64,000 nucleotides of DNA from Plantago ovata (taxonomy: Eukaryota > Streptophyta > Magnoliopsida > Lamiales > Plantaginaceae), in assembly GCA_028274465.1 (NCBI GenBank), contig CM051457.1, positions 53,976,425 to 54,040,424 of the forward strand, given 5' to 3'. Made by a program: the position numbers and the translations under genes. The notes below the pieces were generated by a model. The model saw nothing but the letters and a program-made list of their open reading frames with translations, did not search any database and was not told the origin of the DNA. How positions within the stretch are numbered: position 1 is the stretch's first letter; each line of letters starts with the position of its first letter. Shown here in pieces: positions 34,775 to 45,379 of the stretch.

Positions 34775-35578
34775 ATGACCGGAATTGATCCGGAAATAAT
34801 CACTCACAAACTTCAAGTCGACCCAGACTTCCCGTCAGTCAGACAGAAACGAAGGAAATTTGCCCCCAGAGCGCAACAAAATCGTCAACGAGGAGATCCA
34901 GAAGTTACTCGATATTGGATTTGTCCGAGAGGTCCACTACCCAGGCTGGCTAGCAAACGTGGTAGTGGTAAAGAAGAAGAATGGTAAGTGGCGGGTGTGC
35001 ATCGATTTTACAGACTTTAAGAAGGCATGACCGAAAGATTCATTCCCCCTACCACACATCGACATGTTGGTAGATGCTACGGCTGGGCATGAGCTCCTAA
35101 GCTTTATGGATGCCTTCTCAGGCTACAATCAGATATTGATGCATCCAGAAGATCAAGAGAAAACCTCATTTGTCACGGAGCGGGGTACCTTCTACTACAA
35201 GGTCATGCCCTTTGGACTTAAAAATGCCGGAGCCACCTATCAAAGACTGGTTAACCGAATGTTCTCTAGCATGTTGGGGAACACTATGGAAGTATATATT
35301 GATGACATGCTCGTCAAATCCCTCATTGCGGATCAACACCTCGACCACCTCCAGCAGGCATTCTCAGTCCTCCGCAAATACAACATGAAGCTGAACCTGA
35401 CCAAATGTTCTTTTGGAGTTTCTTCTAGAAAATTCCTCGGATACTTAGTCACACAGAGAGTTATCGAGGCAAAACCCGATCAAATCCGATCCATTTCTAA
35501 CATCCCCTCCCCGAAAATTATTAAGGACGTGCAGAAACTTAATGGGATACTAGCCGCTCTGAGCCGATTTATTCCAAA
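34775..35578 (+). pseudogene. pol: Element E reverse transcriptase
   Basis: The N-terminal MTGIDPEIITHKLQVDP precedes FMDAFSGYNQILMHPEDQEKT, MPFGLKNAGATYQRLVN, the active site MEVYIDDMLVKS (about 35290) and SFGVSSRKFLGYLVTQRVIEA. Gypsy type. Element F enters just after RFIPKS, and the connection and RNase H continue from 40053. Broken. Confidence 0.93.
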
Positions 35579-35583
35579 ATCAT

Positions 35584-36899
35584 TGATGATTCACGGGATT
35601 GTCAGTTCCGGATTAATCAAATAAATTTGTTATTTAGCCAAAGACATTCACAACTACAACGAAAACCGTAGTGTAGCAGTAGAATAACCTCGAGTGTCGA
35701 TCTCTAAGCACTATAACTAGCTTTATCAAATCTAATTTAGAATATAAAAACAGCAGACGATATAGCAAAGGTTTTTCTAACAGATAAAGGAGATTGGTGA
35801 TAGTATGGTCCTTCAAAGCATAACGGGTTAATAATCATGCGTAAATTCCTCGGTTTTGCATGGAGATCTTTGATCAATAAATTGTCCGGTTGTAATTATC
35901 AAACACTACGAAGATATAGATTTCTGATAGGTCAAGAATAATGATTTGTCCAGTTGTGTTCCGTAATTATTCCAACACTACGAAGATATAGATTTAAATA
36001 GGTCAAAGTCCAATGAACTGTCCGATTGTGTGCAATAATTAATCAACAATACGAAGATAGAGATTTTTGCAGGATCAAAGAAATAAAGCAATAACACGGA
36101 ATATAATGCGCGATATAGCCATTAGCATAATTATCAACCCTTCACTAAGAATTCACATACTATCACCAACGATAAGTTTAGCTACTCATAGTTGTCATGC
36201 AATAAACATAAATCATACCACGAATGAATGAAAACATGATGAGAGATATATAAAAATAAGTAGAAAAACTGTAAAATACAATGTTACCGAAGGTTGTCTG
36301 TCTCGGAAGAATCGCGATCTTACAAGCTCCAAACTGCTATGAAAAAGTATCTCCTAAGCTACGAACCCCAAGAACAGGCTCTGGGAAGTTCCTACCTAAA
36401 ACTACAGAGAAAGGTGAGAGAATAGGTCTGGAAAAGTCTGAAATTCGGAGAAAAACTGAGCAACTATATATAGTGTTCGAATTAGTATGGGGCGAAGGGC
36501 CCCACACACCGGGCGAGTCGCCTGGTGTGGGGCGATTCGCCCGGGAGCAACTTTCGGGATTTTGCGCGTTTTCGACGCGTTTTTTGATTTCTTCCCCTTT
36601 TCGGACTCGGTTTCTGACTTCTAGTGGCCTTCTAACCTCCAGATTCGACCCCTAGACTTCAAATCCTATCCGAAAATCTTCAGATACTCCAAATAGGCTT
36701 CTGGAACACCAATTCCTTGTCAACTTCAATATAATTGCCCGAAAATCCTCGTTTTTCAACCAAAACCTGTAAAATAAAAACTAAAGGGAAACGTGACACT
36801 GTTCCAATAAAATGCACTAAAATATAGCTAAATTAACATAGAGGATAGCTAAAATAGGTGAAAAAGACTCGAATGAAAGTGTAAAATACACATTCATCA
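35584..36899 (-). repeat. 3' LTR of element F (1316 bp)
   Basis: On the minus strand it starts TGATGAATGTGTATTTTAC right after the purine tract and ends GTGAATCATCA. A TATATATAG box lies at 36464-36472. A GC-rich hairpin cluster lies at 36489-36545 (CCCCACAC...GGTGTGGGG arms around GGGCGAGTCGCC, then GGGCGATTCGCCC). ORF 36281-36655 (plus) is inside the LTR and not supported. Confidence 0.88.
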
Positions 36900-37709
36900 A
36901 ACTCCCCAAACCGAACCTTTGCTTGTCCTCAAGCAACTAAGCTAGACTCTAATGCAAAAAACAATGCAACACATAAAATGGAGTGTCATGCCAAATAAAA
37001 TGAACTAATCTACTGAATCTATCAAAAAACATATAAACAAGAACCATATAAATCAAAGCATGAATATAGGTTGAAGAATGCCTCGATTGACTCATACACA
37101 TCCACATAAGCACTTATGTCAAGACAAGATAGTCTCTCGTAACATTCTCTACCTGGACCTAGTCAGTGACGACGTAATGAAACATGTTAAGATACGAATG
37201 GTTGTCCCGTGCCTATGAAACTGAGGACTTACTACTGTTCACCAAGTTTAAGACTTTCCCTCAAAGAGGTCGAACCAGTACTGGCTCTCATCAAACGAAG
37301 GAGGGTTCCCTATAAAAGATAACAATCCCCTATTCTACCTGTCTCTCAAGCAAAATCTTAAGCTATTCACCACTTCCTGAATGACAGGACGAGGGTGGTC
37401 CAGAACAGATGATACTCAAAAAACAAAAGACAAAAAATAGAAAATTACAACACGATTACGAACATTACAAGAATTGGAAAATGAGACACAACACTTTGCT
37501 AAACTGCTATTTGGCTTTCTTTTTTTGGACCCTTCTTTGCTTTTTTGTGGTCTTTTTCTTTTTTTTTCTTTTTTTTTTTTTCCTTTCCAGATTCTTTTTT
37601 TCTTTTTTCTCTCTTTTTTTTCCTGGAATTTTTCTTTCTTTTTTTTCGATTTTTTTAGCCAGCAGTAGCATAACGAAAAAGAAACAAAATGACTCACACG
37701 ACTTCCCCA

Positions 37710-37731
37710 AACCTATTCGAAAGAATAGGTT
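37710..37731. other. Hairpin 1 of element F
   Basis: The same 9-bp stem as in element G (loop GAAA on the plus strand, TTTC in element sense), adjoining CTTCCCCA, the complement of TGGGGAAG. Confidence 0.85.
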
Positions 37732-37823
37732 GGAGTACAGAATTTACGAGAAAGGAAAAATAAACTCACAACACAGAAATGAAAAACGAAAAACAAGTCT
37801 ACGATGGTGGAACCCCCTCGCCA

Positions 37824-37845
37824 AACCTATTCGAAAGAATAGGTT
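37824..37845. other. Hairpin 2 of element F
   Basis: Same stem and loop as hairpin 1; in element sense it is followed by TGGCGAGGGGG. Confidence 0.85.
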
Positions 37846-38409
37846 ATAAACAAAGGATCACACAACCTCACACTACCTCCTTCCTAGGCATTTAGCAATC
37901 TCAAAGCATGGTGAAGACATGTTGCCTCTAGGTACATAATTACTCGAGAAAACAACCATAAGACCCTAACATGCATCATCCTATTATAAAGGCCTTCGTG
38001 AACCGCAGTAGAGAAAACACCACTAAGTGATGTCGAGACTACCAAGCTTAACTAAGTGCAATACATAAATGTGACAAGCCAAGCGAGAAAAACCTCAAAC
38101 AAATTCATAGAGATGAAGCATACGATTAATGGCATAGTTAGTTAATCTACCCAATAAAAAAGTTCAAAAAATTCGGCAATAAAATCCATAAAAAACATGC
38201 AAGACTATCCTAGGATGAATGTAGTGAATGCAACCTAAAAACTCTAAGAAAGCGGTAAACGTGCAAATGCAAATGCAAACAAAGAACATGATACTAATCA
38301 ACACAAAGCCAAACAATACTTAACATCGCGGTTCACATCCCATCCCCCTTATGATTCTTAAGCTAGCCCCTAGCAAAAGAGAATGAGTAATAAGAAGTGA
38401 TACTATATG

Positions 38410-39662
38410 TTACCGAACGGTTTGGCCTCGGTTGGCTGAGAGTGGACATGTGAAAGGACTAATCATTGGGATGGTAATCCCCATAAAAGTCCCTCCACAT
38501 GTCAGACATGAGATCATTGGACCGCTGCAGAGCCTCTTGTTGCTGCTGGATGAGCTGTTGCTGCTCTCACCTTTGTTGCCTATCTCTCGGCGATGCTCCT
38601 CGAATGTCTCCAATTCGCGGTTGTGCTAGGCAATGTGCCCGTTGAGGTCCTGTCGCAGTCCCTGGACAGAAGTGGTCAAGGCTGCAGTACGAGCATCGGC
38701 TCTATCGAAATCGTCGTCGAGGTAGGTCGGAATTCAGAGAAGTCAAATCCTCTAGACCCCTGTGGTGCTCGAGGCGGTGCATGCGGTGCTCTATGGACAA
38801 ATGGGATATCCGGGATAGGGGCTTGGCCATCATCAGCCTCCATAGCATCCTCATAATCATTCTCATTATCGGAATCGCTTGGTTGGAAGGGTGCTTCCAC
38901 ATCAGCAGCGGCAGCCGTTGGGTTCTTCAACTGATACCTAGCCAGCTGCACCTCAATAGTCGAGGGTGAAAGGGCAGCGACCTCGCAATCCTCCTCGTCA
39001 ATGTCCTCGACCCCATGATATTTGCAGTAGGCAGTGATGAAGCTCGGAAAGATGAAGGGCTTCTTCTTCTTTTCCCAGTGGCGCTCATACTCTTCATACA
39101 TGATGTGCCCGATGTCGATCCGATGTCTGTCTATCAAGCAGTAGAGGAGCTCGGCGTAGTATGGCTGTATTTAAGTGTCATTCTTCCTAGGGATCAAGTT
39201 GAAGATGCAAAATTTCATCATCACCTTAGCTTCAATGCTAAGGTCGCTCTGACGGATCCGTGCAGATTCTGCCCCGATTTCTGGATATCTGTACTCCCTG
39301 TTGCAGATCACGTCCGTAATATGTCTTCCTATCCTCCTAGAGGCCCTCGAATACAGGTAGGCATGGTCGCTCCCTGTGAACTCCTGCTGCCCAAAATGGA
39401 TGAATGAAGAAATGGACTCTGGTGTCCATGGTATTATCAGGCCTCGAACTAGTACCCCATTCTTCTCCTCGAGATCAGTGAATCCAGTGTAGAACTCTTG
39501 GAGGAGGCTCACGTCGTACCCCTTGAACCTGTTGGAACTATACCAAACCCAATTCCTTCTTGATGCCAATCGGGATTGCGTCCTATACCCCGCCGTTCCA
39601 GCTGCTGCCTCCGGAATATCAATCCTCCTGTCTGGAATGATCAATCTTCCCCCTTCGGCCAT
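38410..39662 (-). pseudogene. Element F env-position ORF, 'putative plant transposon protein' type
   Basis: The protein resembles the family annotated in plants as putative plant transposon protein and carried by Athila-like elements: NWVWYSSNRFKGYDVSLLQ, VLVRGLIIPWTPESISSFI and SIEAKVMMKFCIFNLIPRKN. A lower part contains MIDRHRIDIGHIMYEEYERH and KPFIFPSFITAYCKYHGVE, ending in an acidic, Pro-rich tail. The same family is found intact-looking at 60659-61624. Its function is unknown. No transmembrane segment is seen. Broken. Confidence 0.8.
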
Positions 39663-39689
39663 CTCCGCTTCGAGCCTTTGTCGGACATC

Positions 39690-40052
39690 TACCCCGGGAG
39701 CAATTTTCGGGATTTTGCGCGTTTTCGACGCGTTTTTGGATTTCTTCCCCTTTTCGGACTCGGTTTCTGACTTCTAGTGGCCTTCTAACCTCCAGATTCG
39801 ACCCCTAGACTTCAAATCCTATTTGGAAACCTTCAGAGACTCCAAATAGGCTTCTGGAACACCAATTCCTTATCAACTTCAATATAATTGCCCGGAAATC
39901 CTCGTTTTTCAACCAAAACCTGTAAAATAAAAATTAAAGGGAAACGTGACACTGTTCTAATAAAATGCACTAAAATATAGCTAAATTAACATAGATGATA
40001 GCTAAAATAGGTGAAAAAGATTCGAATGAAAGTGTAAAATACACATTCATCA
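39690..40052 (-). repeat. 5' LTR of element F (part)
   Basis: It matches 36538-36899 of the 3' LTR with only about ten differences and ends at the same TGATGAATG terminus (40052 on the minus strand). This suggests a moderately recent insertion. Confidence 0.88.
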
Positions 40053-40575
40053 ATCATCAGAAAGATGCAAACCATTTTTTGATACCCTGCGGAAAAGCAA
40101 GGATTTTCAGTGGACAGAAGAATGTGAGGGCGCCTTACAACAGATCAAGCGCTACCTTACTACAGCACCAGTACTCTCCAAGCCCAATGACGGAGAAACC
40201 TTGTTCTTGTACTTGGCAATTTCAGACACAACATTGAGTGCAGTATTGGTAAGGGAGCAAGATGGGAACCAATTACCAGTTTATTATGTAAGCAGGTCGT
40301 TACTAGATGCAGAGACCAGATACAGCCAACTGGAGAAGCTAGCCCTCGTGTTAGTCAGTGCCGCAATAAAGTTGGGCCCCTATTTTCAGTGTCACCCTAT
40401 CACTGTTCTTACTAGCTTCCCACTTCGTAACGTCTTACATAAACCAGAACTTTCAGGCAGACTAGAAAAGTGGGTAGTAGAGCTCAGCGAGCATGAAATC
40501 TCATTCCAGCCTCGCACTTCTATCAAGTCACAAGCCCTCGCAGACTTCGCACCAAGTGAATGTACTCAAGCCTAA
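40053..40575 (+). pseudogene. pol: Element E RNase H (first)
   Basis: It continues after F: KPFFDTLRKSKDFQWTEECEGALQ, then LFLYLAISDTTLSAVLVREQDG, VYYVSRSLLDAETRYSQLEKLAL and RLEKWVVELSEHEISFQPRT...QALADF, the Tat-style Gypsy RNase H. It degrades RNA in RNA/DNA hybrids in live relatives. Fossil. Confidence 0.9.
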
Positions 40576-41040
40576 AAAGAACTTCTTTGTTTGCAGGAAA
40601 AAGACAACTCTTAGTGGAAACTCTCAGTTGACGGCTCAAGCAATATCAGAGGCAGTGGACTTGGTATGGTTCTCACATCACCAGAAGGAGACCTAATTCA
40701 ACGATCTATTCGATGTGGATTCAAAGCACCAACAACGAAGCTGAGTATGAAGCATTAATAGCCGTCATGAACTTGGCTCGAGACATGGGAATAAAGAACA
40801 TTCACGTATACTCAGACTCACAGTTAATAGTTAACCAATTGCAGGGATCCTACCGGACAGTCGACCCAAAGATGGCTGCATACCTCAGAGTCTCCAAAGA
40901 ATCGAAGGCTGCCTTCGAAGAATTCTCTATTTTGCAGGTACCCAGAATAGAAAACAGCCAAGCAGACGCCCTAGCCAACTTAGGCGCATCTATCCAAACC
41001 ACAACATCTACATCGATCCCAGTAGCATACATTCAATGGC
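40576..41040 (+). pseudogene. pol: Element E second (archaeal-type) RNase H
   Basis: STNNEAEYEALIAVMNLARDMGI, the VYSDSQLIVNQLQGSYR motif and ENSQADALANLGAS (about 40720-40990) are the signature of the additional RNase H unique to the Tat lineage within plant Gypsy elements. Fossil. Confidence 0.9.
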
Positions 41041-42339
41041 CAACAACATGGAAAGAAGAGTCACCCGACCAGACTGTAGCTGAGATCACTACAGAGCCAA
41101 ATTGGACAACTCCAATAATTTCATACCTAGAAAGTGGATCTCTCCCAATAGATAAAACTGAAGCACGAAGGATAAGAGCCAAAGCAGCACGCTTCACTAT
41201 CCACAACAACCGACTTTACAAGAGATCTTTCTCAGGTCCTCTGCTCAGGTGCGTAACTCCTAATGAGATTAAATATGTTCTATCTGAGTTGCATGAAGGT
41301 GAATGCGGTAATCACTCCGGAGCAAGAAGCTTTGCAAACCATGCGCTCACAACAGGGTACTATTCGCCGACAATGAGAGCAGACTCGAAAGACTTCGTTA
41401 CCAGGAGTGACCCATGCAGAAGACACTCGCAAGTCAGTCACCTTCCGGCTGAAAAGTTACATTTGGTGATCACACCTTGGCCCTTCATGAAGTGGGGAAT
41501 GGACATAGTCGGAAAATTGCCAACCGGCCCCAGGCCAGTGTGTATTCATACTCACAGTAACAGACTACTTCACCAAATGGGTAGAGGCAGAAGCTTACAA
41601 GCAGGTAAGGGACACTGAAGTTAAAAAATTTATATGGAAACATGTCATATGCAGGTTTGGAGTCCCAAATGAAATCGTCACAGAAAATGGCTCCCAATTC
41701 ATAAGTCATGGGTTCCAAAACTTCTGTCGAGACTGGGGAATCAAGCTTACATTCTCCACACCAAGATACCCGCAAGCGAATCTCCAAGCCGAAGCAACCA
41801 ATAAAACTATCATAAGCTGCTTGAAAAAAAGGCTTACACATGCTAAGGGAGCCTGGGCAGACGAACTACCAACTGTTCTATGGTCCTACCGCACCACATC
41901 AAGGACCCCAACAGGAGAAACTCCATCCAGCCTGACTTATGGCACTGATGCAGTCATTCCAATAGAAGCCAGACTCCCTACCGCGAGGTATGAAATGGCC
42001 AATGAACAACACAATGGCACTGAGTTAGAACACGAACTCGACACGATCGATCAACTTCGTGAAAAAGCAATGATCAGAAATGAGGCATATCAACATAAGG
42101 CAGCAGAATACTTCAACAAACACATACGAATCCGTACATTTAAGGAGGGCGACTGGGTGCTACAACGCGTATTCCATAATACCAAGGAAGTAGGAGCTGG
42201 AAAGTTAGGGCCGAATTGGGAGGGCCCCTACAAGATCAGCAAAGTAGTAGGAAATGGTACCTACAAACTACAGGCAGACGATGGACGCCCAATTCATAAC
42301 AGTTGGAACGCCATCCACTTGAAGAGGTATCACTTTTAA
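41041..42339 (+). pseudogene. pol: Element E integrase
   Basis: The zinc-domain remnant (LHEGECGNHSGARSFANHAL, about 41290-41350) leads to WPFMKWGMDIVGKLP (first catalytic Asp region) and EIVTENGSQF near 41670. The C-terminal part follows: LWSYRTTSRTPTGETPSSLTYG, GDWVLQRVFHNTKEVGAGKLGPNWEGPYKI and HSWNAIHLKRYHF-like end (42335). Broken fossil. Confidence 0.92.
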
Positions 42340-43712
42340 ATCTGTTTATTTCCGAGGTTGATTTCTCGTTAAAATCCCATCGATCTGACAAGGGGCATGC
42401 CGGTCAACTAACCCGGTAGCAGGTCGGTTTATTGCCCCCCCCCTCCGGGGGGTCCACTAATCCTTTTACAGCTCAACTACCTAACCAAGCTGTCATAGTG
42501 CCTAGCGAACCACCTCTAAGGGAGCTTTCCGCCAAAAGGCACCATGAAAAGTCACTGACTCCCGCAAAAGAGTAATTTTCAAGATGCCTGCCATCGTAAG
42601 GCATCAAATCCAGACGTGCAGCTACGCCATCGACATTGGAGGTAGAATCCAACTTTGTCTCATGAGATTGATTTCTCTTTAAAATCACACCGATCTGACA
42701 AGGAGCATGCCGGTCAACTAACCCGGTAGCAGGTCAATTTATTGCCCCCGCCAGGGGGTCCATTCCACTTTTGCACTCCACAGGCTGCTTCATCCCAAGG
42801 AGGCCCCCAAAGCAAATAGGCACCCTGACACCATCAAGCGACAAAAACACATACACAGACTCAAATCCACCCTGCTCCTGTTTGCCAAAAACAAACGAAG
42901 CATAAACCAATAAATACGCTCTTACGCGGATATTACATCTGCTCTTGTTGGCTTCGCTTTGCTTAAATTATAACTGTTGTGCTCACACACACTCCCTTAG
43001 TTTAAACAAAACGAAGCCATCACGAATTGATGACCACTCCACCATACACAAATAGATATACTGCCCCCCGAACTGAAAAGTCCATCGCAAGAACGCCACA
43101 CAGACCAAAAAGCTCGGAAGCAGGGAATTAGGAACAGAGTCCAAGGACAATCTCTACAATCTCGTACTTGGACTGGGGGACAGGAGAGGGAGGAAACTCT
43201 GTACGCGATGCCGCCAGGCACACGCCAAACAGACCTGGTTAGTACATTATGAAACTAATTCATTACATGTTACATTATTACTTTCATCAAAGGTACAAAT
43301 TGAACCTCTCTACCTACATTAGCCATATAAGTATTAGTTCAGTTTGACTGCAATTACAAAGCCGCAAGAACAACAACAAATTCTCGCAAGAGTCAGACCA
43401 AAAGCATAAAACATTACAGTCTGACTACAACTACAAGATCGCACGAAAAACAACCGTTTAAAAGTATCGCAAGGGTCAAACCAAAAGCACAAGTCACCTT
43501 GACAAGTTCAAGGTCCTTACATGTTCAGTATTCCAATATCAAAACAGCTTCTGACTTGCTCACTTCATATAGCAACAAAATATGAAGAAAGCTCCAAACT
43601 CGGTTCAACAACGACATAATCTGACAAAAGAAATGAGTCAGAGTTACTCATACACAAAACTTACATAAAATATGAAACTCAGAAGCACCAAAACATGACT
43701 ACTCGAACACAA
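42340..43712 (+). other. 3' region of element E with long direct repeats
   Basis: Two copies of about 85 bp, each holding GCATGCCGGTCAACTAACCC and GGTAGCAGGTC followed by a TTTATTGCCCCC run, lie at about 42358-42442 and 42667-42750. They are clearly diverged. The rest is non-coding, as is usual between integrase and antisense ORF in Tat elements. No ORF is supported. Confidence 0.75.
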
Positions 43713-45379
43713 TCAAGACTGGGCAGCCCTAGCTTGCAACCCGATAAGCAACTCATCACAGTCATGAACCTCCTCAGCATAGTTGAATTCTACTCCTTCC
43801 AGCAGTTGTTTGAAAATATCGCGCCTTGTCTCAATAACACACTTCTCACTCTTGCGTATAGTCTGCCTCATCAAGCCCTCTGCCTTCTCCCTTTTTGACA
43901 CAGCATCGGTCACTCTCTCCTCAGCAGCAGAAACCAGCTTCTTCAGCTCATCATTCTCCTTCTTCAAGCTGTCACACTCATCCTCTAATGACTCCACTTG
44001 CTCAACCAAGAAAATGAAACCGTGGAGCCTAATGCAAACATCATCAAACACTAAAAGAATGCTGATAGACAGACAATTATACTCAAGAAAGATAAAATAT
44101 TCAGTCACCTTAATATTTTCTCCCAGAACATAAGAGGCAGCTCCCCTTATTCCTCCACGACTTATGCTGCTAATTCCATCCAAGGCAAATCGCTTACCCT
44201 CAAAATAAGAAGAGTCATTCACGCTCACACTTGCATCAACGTCCAGCTCGACTATCGTGGCAAAACATGCAGACGCACTTATGGAATAGCCTCTCTTCCT
44301 TCTCTTCTTGCGCAAGGGTTCTTCTTCGAGGATAGTTTCAGGACTCATAATCTGCTTCTGAGCGTCTGCAAGCCTCTTTTTCTTCTCCTGTCTGAACTCC
44401 GGAATCATATCATGAGATCTACGAATGCTACAGGATTCATCAACCCTCTCAGAAAATGACTCAAGGCAACCTGGGACGAAAACATACCACATGTCAAGGA
44501 CATAGTGTAAAACATGAAGAATATGAATTAGAAACAAGTAAAAGCAGATTTTACCTCCAGTTTCCATGATAGCTGTCCACCAAATACTAGTAGTCTCAAG
44601 TACTCTCGAGGTCAAAAGCACACAAGATTTCCTATGTTGGAAAGGCAACTTCAAAATTTCTTCAGCACTTTGTTTGCCAAAATCAGGGTCCGACTTGTAC
44701 TTTTTAATGCCCTCTGCAAGACAAAAGCAAAATGAGATCAACTACATTAAAGAAAAAAAATTCCAAATCTGCACAAAAGTCCATATAGCTCACCAAAGGG
44801 CCGCCAATGAACAGGGACCCTCAAACTCCTATCAGACCCAAACACATAATTACTTTTCACAAAGAAATACTCCTTTTTCCACGAGCTATTATCACTAGTC
44901 GTAGGGGTGATAACCTGCTGTTCATAACCAGATTTCAAAGCAAGCATAATCCTGCCTTTCTCCTTAGGCATGTCCTTCACAAAGTAAGAGTGCAACAAAG
45001 TATCAATGCCTATTTTAACCCCCTTCATTTCGCTAATCGTTTGTAACCCAAGGATCAGTCTTAAAGCATTCGGCATAAGCTGACTAGAGGCAACGCGAAG
45101 ATAAGTGAGCACCTCAATCGAAAACCAAGGCAAGGGGAGTTGTAACCCAATATCGAACCAAAGTTTGTAAAAGGCCACTGCCTTCGACCTCGGAAAATTC
45201 CAGTCCACTAGCTGAAAGCGGTTAGGAGGACAGAGCTTAACGCTCTCTGGGATCCCATAAGCATACCTAAGCCACGGAACATGCTCATCATGAATAGTAA
45301 AAGTAAAATTCTTATCGGCAGGAAAGATTTCCGAACTGAGCCCGTTAGTAAACCGAGGTGGCGGACGAGGCTTGCCCGG
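43713..45379 (-). CDS. Antisense accessory ORF of element E, with three predicted introns
   Basis: On the strand opposite to gag-pol lies a gene-like reading of the family annotated as putative gypsy-type transposon: FPADKNFTFTIHDEHVPWLR, WNFPRSKAVAFYKLWFDIGL and VHWRPF in the first visible exon (45379-44794). A basic KKRRKRG patch and a C-terminal coiled-coil (LEDECDSLKKENDELKKLV) follow. Splice signals bound introns at 44793-44714, 44554-44471 and probably 44108-44001, of 80, 84 and 108 bp. Antisense ORFs are known in the Tat lineage; function is unknown. Element G enters its 5' part at 45380. Confidence 0.75.
44001..44108 (-). other. Predicted intron 3 of the antisense ORF
   Basis: Donor TTAAG|GTGACT, acceptor TTCTTGGTTGAG or CAAG a few bases on. 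It is 108 bp and in frame, and falls directly before the coiled-coil exon. Confidence 0.6.
44471..44554 (-). other. Predicted intron 2 of the antisense ORF
   Basis: Donor GGAG|GTAAAA, acceptor TTCGTCCCAG. It is 84 bp and in frame. Its read-through translation (KICFYLFLIHILHVLHYVL) is hydrophobic and unlike its flanks, as expected of an intron. Confidence 0.75.
44714..44793 (-). other. Predicted intron 1 of the antisense ORF
   Basis: Donor TTTG|GTGAGC, acceptor TTGTCTTGCAG. Joining restores a continuous phase-1 reading into EGIKKYKSDPDF. Confidence 0.75.

Larger units (their letters stand above)
36900..38409 (-). other. 3' non-coding region of element F
   Basis: No ORF is supported. It holds the PPT next to the LTR, a T/C-rich tract at about 37500-37665 (purine-rich on the element's sense strand) and two perfect 9-bp-stem hairpins (37710-37731 and 37824-37845). 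It is homologous to 62280-63640 of element G. The ORFs at 37409-37849 (+) and 37416-37710 (-) are low-complexity artefacts. Confidence 0.75.
35584..40052 (-). mobile_element. Element F: Athila-like Gypsy derivative without gag/pol
   Basis: It is flanked by the perfect TSD ATCAT (35579-35583 and 40053-40057), inside E's RT/RNase H junction. On the minus strand the order is a 5' LTR part (40052-39690), an env-position ORF (39662-38410), a long 3' region with hairpins and a T-rich tract, a PPT-like AGGTTCGGTTTGGGGAGTT (36900-36918) and the 3' LTR (36899-35584). No gag, RT or integrase is visible, so it is a non-autonomous derivative. Confidence 0.88.
29321..45379 (+). mobile_element. Element E: Tat-lineage Gypsy element with antisense ORF
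   Basis: It runs 5' LTR (29321-30207), PBS TGGCGCCCACCGTGGG, gag, protease, RT, RNase H, a second (archaeal-type) RNase H, integrase, a repeat-bearing 3' region and an antisense ORF. The second RNase H and the antisense ORF are Tat-lineage traits. It is interrupted by solo LTR S2 (30374-32442) and element F (35584-40052), and element G enters it at 45380. Its 3' LTR is outside the window. Broken in around ten places. Confidence 0.88.

Noticed and set aside
37409-37849. Phe/Lys-rich ORFs around the T-rich tract
   Set aside because: Pure low-complexity translation on both strands of a polypyrimidine run.
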